A stretch of DNA of 6,544 nt from Planctomycetota bacterium (GCA_023432465.1 JAEYUO010000148.1:1-6544), one strand, 5' to 3'; shown: positions 1 to 6,266, counted from the stretch's first letter. A program made the numbers and translations. The notes: generated from the letters alone by a model not told the origin.

Positions 1-63
1 GATCAGGTCCTCGACGTTGAACGTGTGGTAGACTGCCGACTGACGCTCCGGTGTGCCCTTCAT
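1..63 (-). CDS. Transposase N-terminus, IS5/IS1182-like (partial)
   Basis: Read on the minus strand from the ATG at 63-61, the first 21 codons give a protein beginning MKGTPERQSAVYHTFN and ending VEDLI at the window edge. From memory this closely resembles the start of many IS5/IS1182-type DDE transposases, which open with a short M-K/R-G segment, then an aromatic stretch with V/L-E-D/E, followed by a P-x-D-H-P-L-R motif; that motif would lie just outside the window. The ribosome binding site is poor: four G residues abut the ATG with no spacing. Only the N-terminal tag is visible, so the catalytic DDE residues and the family cannot be verified. The gene points away from hsdS and so would not itself drive hsdS transcription. 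Confidence 0.6.
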   Translation of the reverse strand, partial: MKGTPERQSAVYHTFNVEDLI

Positions 64-121
64 CCCCAACTGTTCGCATCCACCCTCGTCCCGGTTGCGC
101 CCTCATGGGCACTTCTTCAAC
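1..121 (-). mobile_element. End of an insertion sequence (IS5/IS1182-like), partial
   Basis: This is the transposase-proximal end of an insertion sequence that continues beyond the left edge of the window. The minus strand starts a transposase-like reading frame at base 63, and hsdS homology on the plus strand begins only at about base 122-125. The IS terminus therefore most likely falls between about 105 and 122, where the minus strand reads GTTGAAGAAGTGCCCA. I cannot see the other end, so neither the terminal inverted repeat nor the target duplication can be confirmed. The exact boundary is inferred from where HsdS similarity stops. Confidence 0.6.
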
Positions 122-1135
122 AGCCTGAAGGACGGCGCAGGCATTGGCAAGCTCGGCATTGTCGGTGAACTCACCGGACCGACGACAATCAACTCATCGC
201 TGCTGCTCATCCGAAGCGGCAAGTTGATTCTCCCCAAGTTTCTCTATCACTGTCTTTGCAGTCCGTACTTCCAAGACATCGTTCAGTCTCGGCTACAGGG
301 CGCAACAACGCCACATCTGTACCAGCGAGACATTTCGGAGTTTCCGGTCGTCCTCCCACCCCTCTCCGAACAGCAGCGGATCGTCACGATTCTCGATGAG
401 GCCATCGCCGCGATCGCGACCGCCAAGGCCAATACCGAGAAGAACCTCGCCAACGCCCGCGCGGTGTTTGAGAGCCACCTGCAAGCGGTCTTCACTCAGC
501 GAGGGGAGGGGTGGGTGGAAAGGAAATTGGTGGAGGTGTCCAAGGTCTTTGGTCGGGGCAAATCACGCCACCGCCCGCGGAACGAACCGACGCTTTACGG
601 CGGGAAATACCCCTTCGTGCAGACGGGTGACGTTCGGAATGCACTTCACACCATCGACACGTACACGCAGACCTACAGCGAGGTTGGATTGGCGCAAAGC
701 AAGCTTTGGCCAATGGGAACGGTCTGTATTACTATCGCCGCAAACATCGCAGAAACCGCAATCCTGGGTTTCGATGGATGTTTCCCTGACAGCATGATCG
801 GTGTAGTCGTGGATGAGCGGATTACCAGCAACACGTTCCTGCTGTACCTTCTCCGCAGCTTTAAGGCGCGCTTGCAGGCACAGGGAAAGGGAAGTGCTCA
901 AGACAATATCAACATGGGCACATTTGAAGAGCAGTCGTTCCCGTTCCCGCCGCTACGCGCCCAACAGAGCATCGTCAAGACTCTTGACGTATTGCGCACT
1001 GAAACCCAACGTCTCGAATCCCTCTACCAGCAGAGACTCGCCGCGCTCGATGCTCTGAAGAAGTCTCTCCTGCACCACGCCTTCACCGGCCAGCTCACCG
1101 CCCGCGCGGCCGACCGTCAACTCGCGACGGCGTGA
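122..1135 (+). pseudogene. hsdS: Type I restriction-modification specificity subunit HsdS, 5'-truncated by IS
   Basis: HsdS reads the target sequence of a type I restriction-modification complex through two target recognition domains (TRDs), each followed by long conserved helices that bind HsdM. The visible frame is open to the TGA at 1133-1135. Its parts, in order: the C-terminal part of TRD1 (DGAGIGKLGIVGE onward, with FLYHCLCSPYFQ and PHLYQRDISEFPVVLPPLSEQQ); central conserved helices (ILDEAIAAIATAKANTEKN, bases about 380-500); complete TRD2 (from WVERKLVEVSKVF to FPFPPLRAQQSIV, bases about 515-970); and distal conserved helices ending KKSLLHHAFTGQLTARA. The first roughly 60-100 residues of TRD1 are missing. 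In-frame stops lie at 29-31 and 41-43, and the only upstream start in this frame is GTG at 53 inside the IS, which would add about 23 unrelated residues. hsdM, normally upstream, is not in the window. It is most likely inactive as a full-length subunit, but could make a half-S protein. Confidence 0.85.
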
Positions 1136-1206
1136 GCGCACTTGCTTCTCACCTACGCTTCACATTCGCCTCATCGCCCGATAACGCCCAGCACGTCGGA
1201 TTCTGC

Positions 1207-1234
1207 TTGACACTTGTCAACTTCCGGGTATGCT
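1207..1234 (+). promoter_or_regulatory. Palindromic operator/promoter candidate before the HicA-like gene
   Basis: Bases 1207-1220 read TTGACACTTGTCAA, a perfect 6-base inverted repeat with a 2-base centre. Its left half is a consensus -35 hexamer, and 16 bases further on TATGCT (1229-1234) could serve as a -10. A repressor bound at the palindrome would block the promoter, a common layout for autoregulated toxin-antitoxin operons. One problem is that transcription would start near 1240, just past the best start codon at 1236. So either the -10 assignment is wrong, the message is leaderless, or the palindrome is only an operator and transcription comes from elsewhere. The partner HTH protein at 1508 is the obvious candidate binder, by inference. 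Confidence 0.45.
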
Positions 1235-1235
1235 C

Positions 1236-1499
1236 ATGCCGACATCAAGACCACGGCACCCCAAGCCGGAAATCGAGAAGGCGGTTCAATACGCCGAGCA
1301 ACTCGGCTGGCGAGTCCAGATGTCAAACGGTCATGCATGGGGTCGGTTGTTCTGCCCGTTCTCCACGCGCGAGGGGTGCATCGTGAGCGTCTGGTCCACG
1401 CCGCGGAGTCCGGACAATCACGCCCGCCAACTCAGGAAGGTTGTTGACAGTTGTCCGCACCGCGAGGCCAAGCCCGGCGTATCGAGAAGCAAGCCCTGA
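1236..1499 (+). CDS. HicA-like small protein, putative toxin
   Basis: An 87-residue basic protein. It opens with R5-P-R-H-P-K-P-E-I-E and a helix (KAVQYAEQLGW, residues 15-25), followed by a strand and the N31-G-H-A-W-G36 motif, then LFCP (38-41), a second strand CIVSVWSTPR (48-57) and a final helix N61-H-A-R-Q-L-R-K-V-V ending at C73-P-H. The helix, GW, G-H, strand, helix order matches the small double-stranded-RNA-binding-like fold of HicA mRNA-cleaving toxins; H33 would correspond to their catalytic histidine. Three cysteines (40, 48, 73) are unusual for classical HicA. The start at 1236 keeps the conserved RPRHPK segment; ATG 1230 is only two codons earlier and neither has a clear Shine-Dalgarno site. 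It is followed after 8 bases by a helix-turn-helix gene, the usual position of an antitoxin. HicA kinship is by fold-like pattern only, and toxicity is inference. Confidence 0.6.
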   Translation: MPTSRPRHPKPEIEKAVQYAEQLGWRVQMSNGHAWGRLFCPFSTREGCIVSVWSTPRSPDNHARQLRKVVDSCPHREAKPGVSRSKP

Positions 1500-1507
1500 G
1501 CCCGCAC

Positions 1508-2092
1508 ATGAGCAAGCAAGCAACCAATCCCGCCAGTTCCCCCTGCGACCGCGAGTTCGACTTCGCGCTCATCGTCGGCGGCGTCGAAGAACTCACCGAC
1601 AAGGTCGAGAACGCGCTCTTCAAGGCCGGGTGCGATGATGCCACCGTGAGTATGCAGTACGGCCTGCTGTACCTGGAGTTCAGCCGCTCGGCCGCATCGC
1701 TCAAGGATGCGATCGTCAGCGCGATCCGGGATGTCCACAAGTCCGGGATCGGCGCGCGGGTGCTGCGTGTCGATGAGTGCAACCTCGTCACCGCTTCCGA
1801 CATCGCCCGGCGCATCGGTCGGTCGCGTCAACTCGTGCACCAGTACATGACCGCGCAGCGCGGCCCCGGGGGCTTCCCGCCCCCCGAGTGTCACCTCGCC
1901 GACCACGCACCGCTTTGGCGCTGGTGCGCGGTCAGCTACTGGCTCGTGCAGAACAACCTCATCCGTCCGGAAGAAAGCCGCAACGCCGAAGTCATCGAGG
2001 CCATCAACTCGGCGCTTGAGTCGGCCCGGCAACCCTCGCACTACACCAAGCTCGTGAAGGAAGTCACACGCGATCTTGAACTCTCGCGCTAA
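1508..2092 (+). CDS. Helix-turn-helix protein, putative antitoxin/autoregulator of the HicA-like pair
   Basis: A 194-residue protein that likely binds DNA and pairs with the preceding small protein. Residues 16-75 (EFDFALIVGGVEELT, then GCDDATVSMQYGLLYLEF and SLKDAIVSAIRDV) look like a small alpha/beta domain that could contact the HicA-like partner. Residues 94-115 (LVTASDIARRIGRSRQLVHQYM) are a clear helix-turn-helix with SRQLVHQY as the recognition helix, followed by a wing-like R-G-P-G-G-F-P-P-P turn at 118-126. Residues 135-170 (APLWRWCAVSYWL, then AEVIEAINSAL) form an amphipathic C-terminal region. I chose ATG 1508 because the upstream extension in this frame, from a TTG at 1451, overlaps the previous gene and looks like its shadow. 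There is no strong ribosome binding site, so translational coupling to the gene ending at 1499 is plausible. I recognise the family as a recurring uncharacterised HTH protein; antitoxin function is inferred from order and spacing. Confidence 0.7.
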   Translation: MSKQATNPASSPCDREFDFALIVGGVEELTDKVENALFKAGCDDATVSMQYGLLYLEFSRSAASLKDAIVSAIRDVHKSGIGARVLRVDECNLVTASDIARRIGRSRQLVHQYMTAQRGPGGFPPPECHLADHAPLWRWCAVSYWLVQNNLIRPEESRNAEVIEAINSALESARQPSHYTKLVKEVTRDLELSR

Positions 2093-2094
2093 AA

Positions 2095-2113
2095 GGACGG
2101 GGTGGGGCCGTCC
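2095..2113 (+). promoter_or_regulatory. Stem-loop presenting the hsdR ribosome binding site
   Basis: GGACGG (2095-2100) pairs perfectly with CCGTCC (2108-2113) around the 7-base loop GGTGGGG (2101-2107). The loop is the only Shine-Dalgarno-like sequence at a normal distance (8 bases) from the hsdR ATG at 2116; another, AAAGGA at 2092-2097, is about 18 bases away. The hairpin sits between the stop of the HTH gene (2090-2092) and hsdR. The sequence is clear. That it affects translation is inference. Confidence 0.4.
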
Positions 2114-2115
2114 AT

Positions 2116-4488
2116 ATGAACGAAGCCGAGACCAGAGCCGAGCACATCGACCCCGCCCTCAAGGCCGCGGGATGGGGTGTCGTCGATGGCTCCCGCATCG
2201 CCCGCGAGCACCCGATCACGCCCGGTCGAATCGAGGGGCTGGGCCGCCGCGGCAAGGGATTGACGGCGGACTATGTGCTGATCTATCGCAACCGCAAGCT
2301 GGCGGTCATCGAGGCCAAGGCGTGGGATGAGCCGCTGACGGCGGGCGTCGGGCAGGCGAAGAACTACGCGGGGAAGCTGGCGGTGCGGTTCGCGTATGCG
2401 AGCAACGGGCAGGGGGTGTACGGCATCGACATGCAGACGGGGGCGGAGGGCGAGACGGCCGGTATCGTGTTCCCCACGCCGGATGAACTGTGGGCGCGGA
2501 CGTTCGCGGCGGAGAACGCGTGGCGCGACCGCTTCGCGGCGGTGCCGTTCCCCGACAAGAGCGGCACGTGGGCGATCCGGTTCTATCAGGAGATCGCGGT
2601 CAACCGCGTGCTGGAGCGGATTGCGGAGGGTGGGGACCGCGCGTTGCTCACGCTCGCGACCGGCACGGGCAAGACGTCGATTGCGTTCCAGATCGCGTGG
2701 AAGCTGTTCAGTGCGCGGTGGAATCTGCAGGACTGGAAGGCGGGAAATGAGCCGAGCCGGCGGCCGCGGATTCTGTTTCTGGCGGACCGCAACACGCTGG
2801 CCGATCAGGCGTACAACGACTTCACCTCGTTCGCGGCGTTCAAGGATGATGCCCTCGTGCGGATTGCGCCCGATGCGATCCGGAAGAAGGGGCGCGTGCC
2901 GACGAACGGCAACATCTTCTTCACGATCTTCCAGACCTTCATGTGCGGGCCGGAGAAGATGGGTCCGGGCGGTCAGATGCACCCGAGTCCGTACTTTGGC
3001 GACTACCCGCCGGACTTCTTTGACTTCATCATCATCGACGAGTGCCACCGCGGCGGGGCGAACGATGAGAGCACGTGGCGCGACATCCTGGAGTACTTCA
3101 GGCCCGCGGTGCAGCTCGGCCTGACGGCCACGCCCAAGCGCAAGCAGAACGTCGATACCTACGACTACTTCGGCGAGCCGGTGTACATCTACTCGCTGAA
3201 GGAGGGCATCAACGACGGGTTCCTCACGCCGTTCAAGGTGAAGCAGATCTCCACGACGCTGGATGAGTATGTCTACACCTCCGATGACAAGCTGATCGAG
3301 GGGGAGGTCGAGACCGGGCGGCGCTATGTCGAGAAGGACTTCAACAAGGTCATCGAGATCCGCGAGCGCGAGGCACACCGCGTCAAGCTGTTCATGGACT
3401 CGATCGACCAGCGCGAGAAGACGCTGGTCTTCTGCGCCACGCAGGAGCACGCGCTGGCGGTGCGTGACCTGATCAACCAGATGAAGACCAGCACGGACCC
3501 GAACTACTGCCACCGGGTGACGGCGGAGGATGGCGCGCTCGGCGACCAATGGCTGCGGGCGTTTCAGGATAACGAGAAGACGATCCCGACGATCCTGACG
3601 ACGAGCCAGAAGCTCTCGACGGGCGTCGATGCCCGGAACATCCGCAACATCGTGCTGATGCGGCCGATCGGCTCGATCATTGAGTTCAAGCAGATCATCG
3701 GGCGCGGCACGCGGCTGTATGACGGCAAGGACTACTTCACGATCTATGACTTCGTGAAGGCGCACCACCACTTCAGCGACCCCGAATGGGACGGCGAGCC
3801 GCTGGAGCCGGAGGGCGGGCGGGGCGACAAGGCCGGGGAGCCGGAGAAGGACGAGAAGCCCGATGAGCCGAAGGAACCCGCGGAACGCACGCCGCGGCCG
3901 AAGCGCATCAAGGTGAAGCTGGCGGATGGGAAGTCGCGGACGATCCAGCACATGATGTGTACGACGTTCTGGCATCCGGACGGGACGCCGATGTCCGCGC
4001 AGCAGTTCATGGAAATGCTCTTTGGCAAGCTGCCGGAGTTCTTCAAGGATGAGGCGGAGCTGCGGTCGCTGTGGAGTGCGCCGGACACGCGGGCGAAGCT
4101 GCTGGCGGGGCTGGCGGACAAAGGGTTCGGCCGCGAGCAGCTTGCGGAGATGCAGAAGATCATCGAGGCGGAGAAGAGCGACCTGTTTGATGTGCTCGCG
4201 TATGTGGCCTTCGCGCTCTCGCCGATCGATCGTGGCGAGCGAGCGGAGATGGCCCGCGCGGCGATCAGTACGAGCTTCAACGACAAACAGCAGGCGTTCC
4301 TCGATTTCGTGCTTCACCAGTATGTGCGGGTCGGTGTCGAGGAACTGGATCAGGACAAGCTTTCTCCGCTGCTGCGGCTCAAGTACAACAACGCCATCGC
4401 GGATGCCATCGCGGACCTCGGAAGGCCGGAGGAGATCAGCCAGGTCTTTACGGGGTTCCAGCGTTATCTCTATCAACGGGTGGCGTAA
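2116..4488 (+). CDS. hsdR: Type I restriction enzyme subunit HsdR (EcoAI/EcoEI type), motor and nuclease
   Basis: This is the ATP-dependent translocase and endonuclease subunit, which joins HsdM and HsdS to pull unmethylated DNA and cut it at a distance. All expected parts are visible in 790 residues, near the usual length of the EcoAI group. The N-terminal PD-(D/E)xK nuclease has D52, E66 and K68 (AVIEAKAW) and a QxxxY motif at Q80-Y84. RFYQEIAV (155-162) precedes Walker A ATGTGKT (181-187). Motif Ia is LFLADRNTLADQ (220-231), the Walker B box is DECH (308-311), motif III is GLTATPKR (335-342), motif V is STGVDARNIRNIV (501-513) and motif VI is QIIGRGTRLYD (526-536). A charged, Pro/Glu-rich linker (about 557-596) leads to the EcoEI-type C-terminal domain (600-790), which docks onto the methylase core. 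The frame is intact. Its partner hsdS is IS-truncated and hsdM lies outside the window, so activity in this strain is doubtful. Confidence 0.95.
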   Translation: MNEAETRAEHIDPALKAAGWGVVDGSRIAREHPITPGRIEGLGRRGKGLTADYVLIYRNRKLAVIEAKAWDEPLTAGVGQAKNYAGKLAVRFAYASNGQGVYGIDMQTGAEGETAGIVFPTPDELWARTFAAENAWRDRFAAVPFPDKSGTWAIRFYQEIAVNRVLERIAEGGDRALLTLATGTGKTSIAFQIAWKLFSARWNLQDWKAGNEPSRRPRILFLADRNTLADQAYNDFTSFAAFKDDALVRIAPDAIRKKGRVPTNGNIFFTIFQTFMCGPEKMGPGGQMHPSPYFGDYPPDFFDFIIIDECHRGGANDESTWRDILEYFRPAVQLGLTATPKRKQNVDTYDYFGEPVYIYSLKEGINDGFLTPFKVKQISTTLDEYVYTSDDKLIEGEVETGRRYVEKDFNKVIEIREREAHRVKLFMDSIDQREKTLVFCATQEHALAVRDLINQMKTSTDPNYCHRVTAEDGALGDQWLRAFQDNEKTIPTILTTSQKLSTGVDARNIRNIVLMRPIGSIIEFKQIIGRGTRLYDGKDYFTIYDFVKAHHHFSDPEWDGEPLEPEGGRGDKAGEPEKDEKPDEPKEPAERTPRPKRIKVKLADGKSRTIQHMMCTTFWHPDGTPMSAQQFMEMLFGKLPEFFKDEAELRSLWSAPDTRAKLLAGLADKGFGREQLAEMQKIIEAEKSDLFDVLAYVAFALSPIDRGERAEMARAAISTSFNDKQQAFLDFVLHQYVRVGVEELDQDKLSPLLRLKYNNAIADAIADLGRPEEISQVFTGFQRYLYQRVA

Positions 4489-4506
4489 CCAACAAGGCGA
4501 TGCGAA

Positions 4507-4534
4507 TGCCGGGGAAACTTCGTTTCCCCCGGCA
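4507..4534 (+). terminator. Strong stem-loop after hsdR, probable terminator
   Basis: TGCCGGGGAAAC (4507-4518) pairs with GTTTCCCCCGGCA (4522-4534) across a TTC loop. This gives a 12-base-pair stem with one bulged C, starting 19 bases after the hsdR stop. What follows is C-rich with scattered T rather than a T run, so it is not a textbook intrinsic terminator. It may act with Rho, as an mRNA 3' end stabiliser, or for transcripts from either direction. Confidence 0.5.
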
Positions 4535-4578
4535 CCCCCTTCCTTGGAGGCAGGAGGTCCGGTCCGCGGGCTGCGTTT

Positions 4579-4727
4579 GCTCGGCTGCGCCGAGCTTCGC
4601 TGGCCCGTGGCTACAGCCCTGCGCCCCGTTGGGGCGGGAGCAAGCATGGGGTGCGGTGTCTGCATTGGGTCTTGTTTGGGGATGGAGCCGAATCTCAACC
4701 CGGGGCTTCGCAGAGACTCAGCCCCGG
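4579..4727. repeat. Cluster of three further perfect stem-loops between convergent genes
   Basis: Three separate perfect inverted repeats lie in this gene-free stretch: GCTCGGC-TGC-GCCGAGC (4579-4595); CGCCCC-GTT-GGGGCG (4622-4636); and CCGGGGCT (4700-4707) with AGCCCCGG (4720-4727) around a 12-base loop. With the hairpin at 4507 that makes four in the 292 bases between hsdR and the minus-strand gene ending at 4781. None has a T tract. They may be convergent transcript ends or remnants of a dispersed intergenic repeat family. The right-hand part (4728-4780) holds nothing I recognise. Confidence 0.55.
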
Positions 4728-4780
4728 CGTCCAGAGGGATTCAACGCCCTTGCTTATCGCGCGCGCTGCTCGTCAACGTT

Positions 4781-5998
4781 TCAGCCGGTGAGGCGGAGGG
4801 GTGTACGGACGCGGGGGAGTTCGCCGCGACGGCGGAGTTGCTTGAGATAGGAGTAGACGGTGGTGACTTTGACGTTCATGATGCGAGCGATCTGGGCGGG
4901 CATCATGCCTGCGGTGCTGAGGGCGCGGACTTGATCGCGGCGGGGTGAAGAGCGTTTGTGCGTGATGAATCGGCGCTTGCGTTGCGGGGCGGCCTGGGCG
5001 GGACGTTTGACTTCGTGCCCGAAAAGCAGGCCGCGGGAGATGTGGGTGACGAAGAGGTTCCAGCCGTCGCGGCCGGTGAGGGAGACGTAGCGGATGCGGT
5101 GGCAGTGGTGGCAGGCGGGCTGGAGGACGGAGGGCAGGAGGTCGCCATCGGCGACGGGGGCCTTGCGGATGGGCAGTGGGTCGCCGGGGGGAGCGTCTGA
5201 GATCAGATCGTGCGGAGGAACTGCGCTGCGGATGGGACGAGCGGCGGCTGCAAAGGGGATGGTGAGGTCCAGCGGATCGGACTCATCGAGGGCATCGAGA
5301 AGGGTCCATGGCTGGAGGGGGATGAAGAGCCGGGCGACCGAACGGCCGCAGGGACGGCCGCGGATGCCGGGGCAGAGCCAACTCCAGCCCCGATGGCGCG
5401 GCTCGAAGTCGCGCGAGGGGTGGGGGTACTCGCGCGAGATGGGGGTGCGTTTGAGGATGTAGTCATCGTCGGCGGGGATGCGTTCGTGCATGAAGCGCCA
5501 GAGAGTTCCCCAGATGGGGTCGGGCGGCGCGGCATGATTGGCGGCGGGGTCGAGGCTGAATCGGGACCAGATGAACGGGACGGGCTTGCCGCGTTTGCCG
5601 GTGGAGCGCGCGTTGCGCCGTGTGCACTCGAAGATGCCGCGGGCGATCCAGGCGCGGAGCGATTCGGGGTGTCTGCCGAGGAGGTCGGCGGCGTGGGTCC
5701 AGTCGATGCCGGGCCAGGGGATGTGGACGGGGGCGCAGAGCTTTCGGAGATTGATGCCGGAGATGTGGATGCTGTGGGGAAGGCGCTCATCGAGGGCGTA
5801 ATCTCGGAGCGGCGTCGCGAGGGGATACGTGAGGCGGGTGTCGGATGCGCGGATGCAGAGGCACCACGGGCGGATGGGGCGAGAGAGCGTTGGGCGTGTT
5901 CGGCGGAGGGCGCGGCGGAGCGCTTCGGCGCGATTGGCGCGAATGGCGGGCGCGAGACGCGACCACGCGCTGAGCAAAGCGGAATCGATTGTGTCCAT
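4781..5998 (-). CDS. Uncharacterised protein with split zinc-ribbon cysteines and C-terminal helix-turn-helix
   Basis: A 405-residue, Arg/Pro-rich protein that I cannot name. Start: ATG at 5998, preceded by a purine-rich AAAGGGGGGTGGGGG; an in-frame ATG at 6043 would place that ribosome binding site inside the gene, so 5998 is preferred. Residues 100-121 (WTHAADLLGRHPESLRAWIARG) resemble an excisionase-like helix-turn-helix. WSWLCPGIRGRPCGRSVARLF (about 206-225) carries C209 and C217, and ACHHCHRIRYVSL (295-307) carries C296 and C299. Together they look like a four-cysteine zinc ribbon whose halves are separated by about 78 residues of Pro/Asp-rich sequence. A basic stretch (KRPAQ to HKRSSPRR, 331-354) leads to a second helix-turn-helix, MMPAQIARIMNVKVTTVYSYLKQLRRRGEL (about 365-394). 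DNA binding is well supported; transposition or regulation are both possible. It is convergent to hsdR and not part of that operon. Confidence 0.75.
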   Translation of the reverse strand: MDTIDSALLSAWSRLAPAIRANRAEALRRALRRTRPTLSRPIRPWCLCIRASDTRLTYPLATPLRDYALDERLPHSIHISGINLRKLCAPVHIPWPGIDWTHAADLLGRHPESLRAWIARGIFECTRRNARSTGKRGKPVPFIWSRFSLDPAANHAAPPDPIWGTLWRFMHERIPADDDYILKRTPISREYPHPSRDFEPRHRGWSWLCPGIRGRPCGRSVARLFIPLQPWTLLDALDESDPLDLTIPFAAAARPIRSAVPPHDLISDAPPGDPLPIRKAPVADGDLLPSVLQPACHHCHRIRYVSLTGRDGWNLFVTHISRGLLFGHEVKRPAQAAPQRKRRFITHKRSSPRRDQVRALSTAGMMPAQIARIMNVKVTTVYSYLKQLRRRGELPRVRTPLRLTG

Positions 5999-6063
5999 GT
6001 CCCCCACCCCCCTTTGCGTTGTGCTGTGCCGGCGTGCTTGCACGGCGCGACAACCGTGCGGAC

Positions 6064-6092
6064 AGAATATCAGAGAGGGCGAAGTTCTGCAA
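6064..6092 (-). promoter_or_regulatory. Candidate promoter of the zinc-ribbon/HTH gene
   Basis: On the minus strand TTGCAG (6092-6087) is followed after 17 bases by TATTCT (6069-6064), which is preceded by TGA to form an extended -10 (TGATATTCT). Transcription would begin near 6057, giving a leader of about 60 bases before the ATG at 5998. The -35 matches consensus at only three of six positions, so the call leans on the extended -10, the spacing and the location. Confidence 0.4.
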
Positions 6093-6237
6093 GGGTGCGT
6101 AAAGACTGTGGGAACAAGGATTTAGCGAATGGCGGGGTCGGGATTGTGGCGAGGCTGGACGGGCCGCGACGGGCGGGAGTCTGGAGTGGTTCAAGGGGGT
6201 GGATGTCTTGCCGGAACGACTTTGGTCAGTATGGGTG

Positions 6238-6266
6238 GCTGCTCATGAATGATTGAACTGAGCAGC
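6238..6266. repeat. Perfect inverted repeat in the gene-poor stretch 6093-6431
   Basis: GCTGCTCA (6238-6245) pairs perfectly with TGAGCAGC (6259-6266) around a 13-base loop. It lies between the divergent genes at 5998 and 6432. No T tract follows, so it is more likely an operator-like or structural element than an intrinsic terminator. Apart from this and the minus-strand promoter candidate I see no gene or RNA in 5999-6417. Confidence 0.35.

Noticed and set aside
53..121. Bases 53-121 as the true N-terminus of HsdS
   Set aside because: The 23 residues encoded here do not look like TRD1, and the opposite strand carries the transposase start. They are better explained as IS DNA read in the hsdS frame.
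1418..2041. A 207-codon minus-strand frame opposite the HTH gene
   Set aside because: It is antisense to a clear helix-turn-helix coding frame and shows no motif or ribosome binding site.
2089..4698. An 869-codon open frame on the minus strand opposite hsdR
   Set aside because: It mirrors hsdR, whose motifs are all intact. Its translation is a monotonous Arg/Leu/Val/Asp mix with no recognisable domain, as expected of an antisense frame in high-GC DNA.
4507..4727. A CRISPR array in the hairpin-rich intergenic region
   Set aside because: The four hairpins differ in sequence and spacing. There is no repeated unit with regular spacers.
5210..6256. A 348-codon open frame on the plus strand opposite the zinc-ribbon/HTH gene
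   Set aside because: Its product is Gly/Ala/Glu-rich with no motifs. The opposite strand has a convincing ribosome binding site, cysteine pairs and helix-turn-helix.
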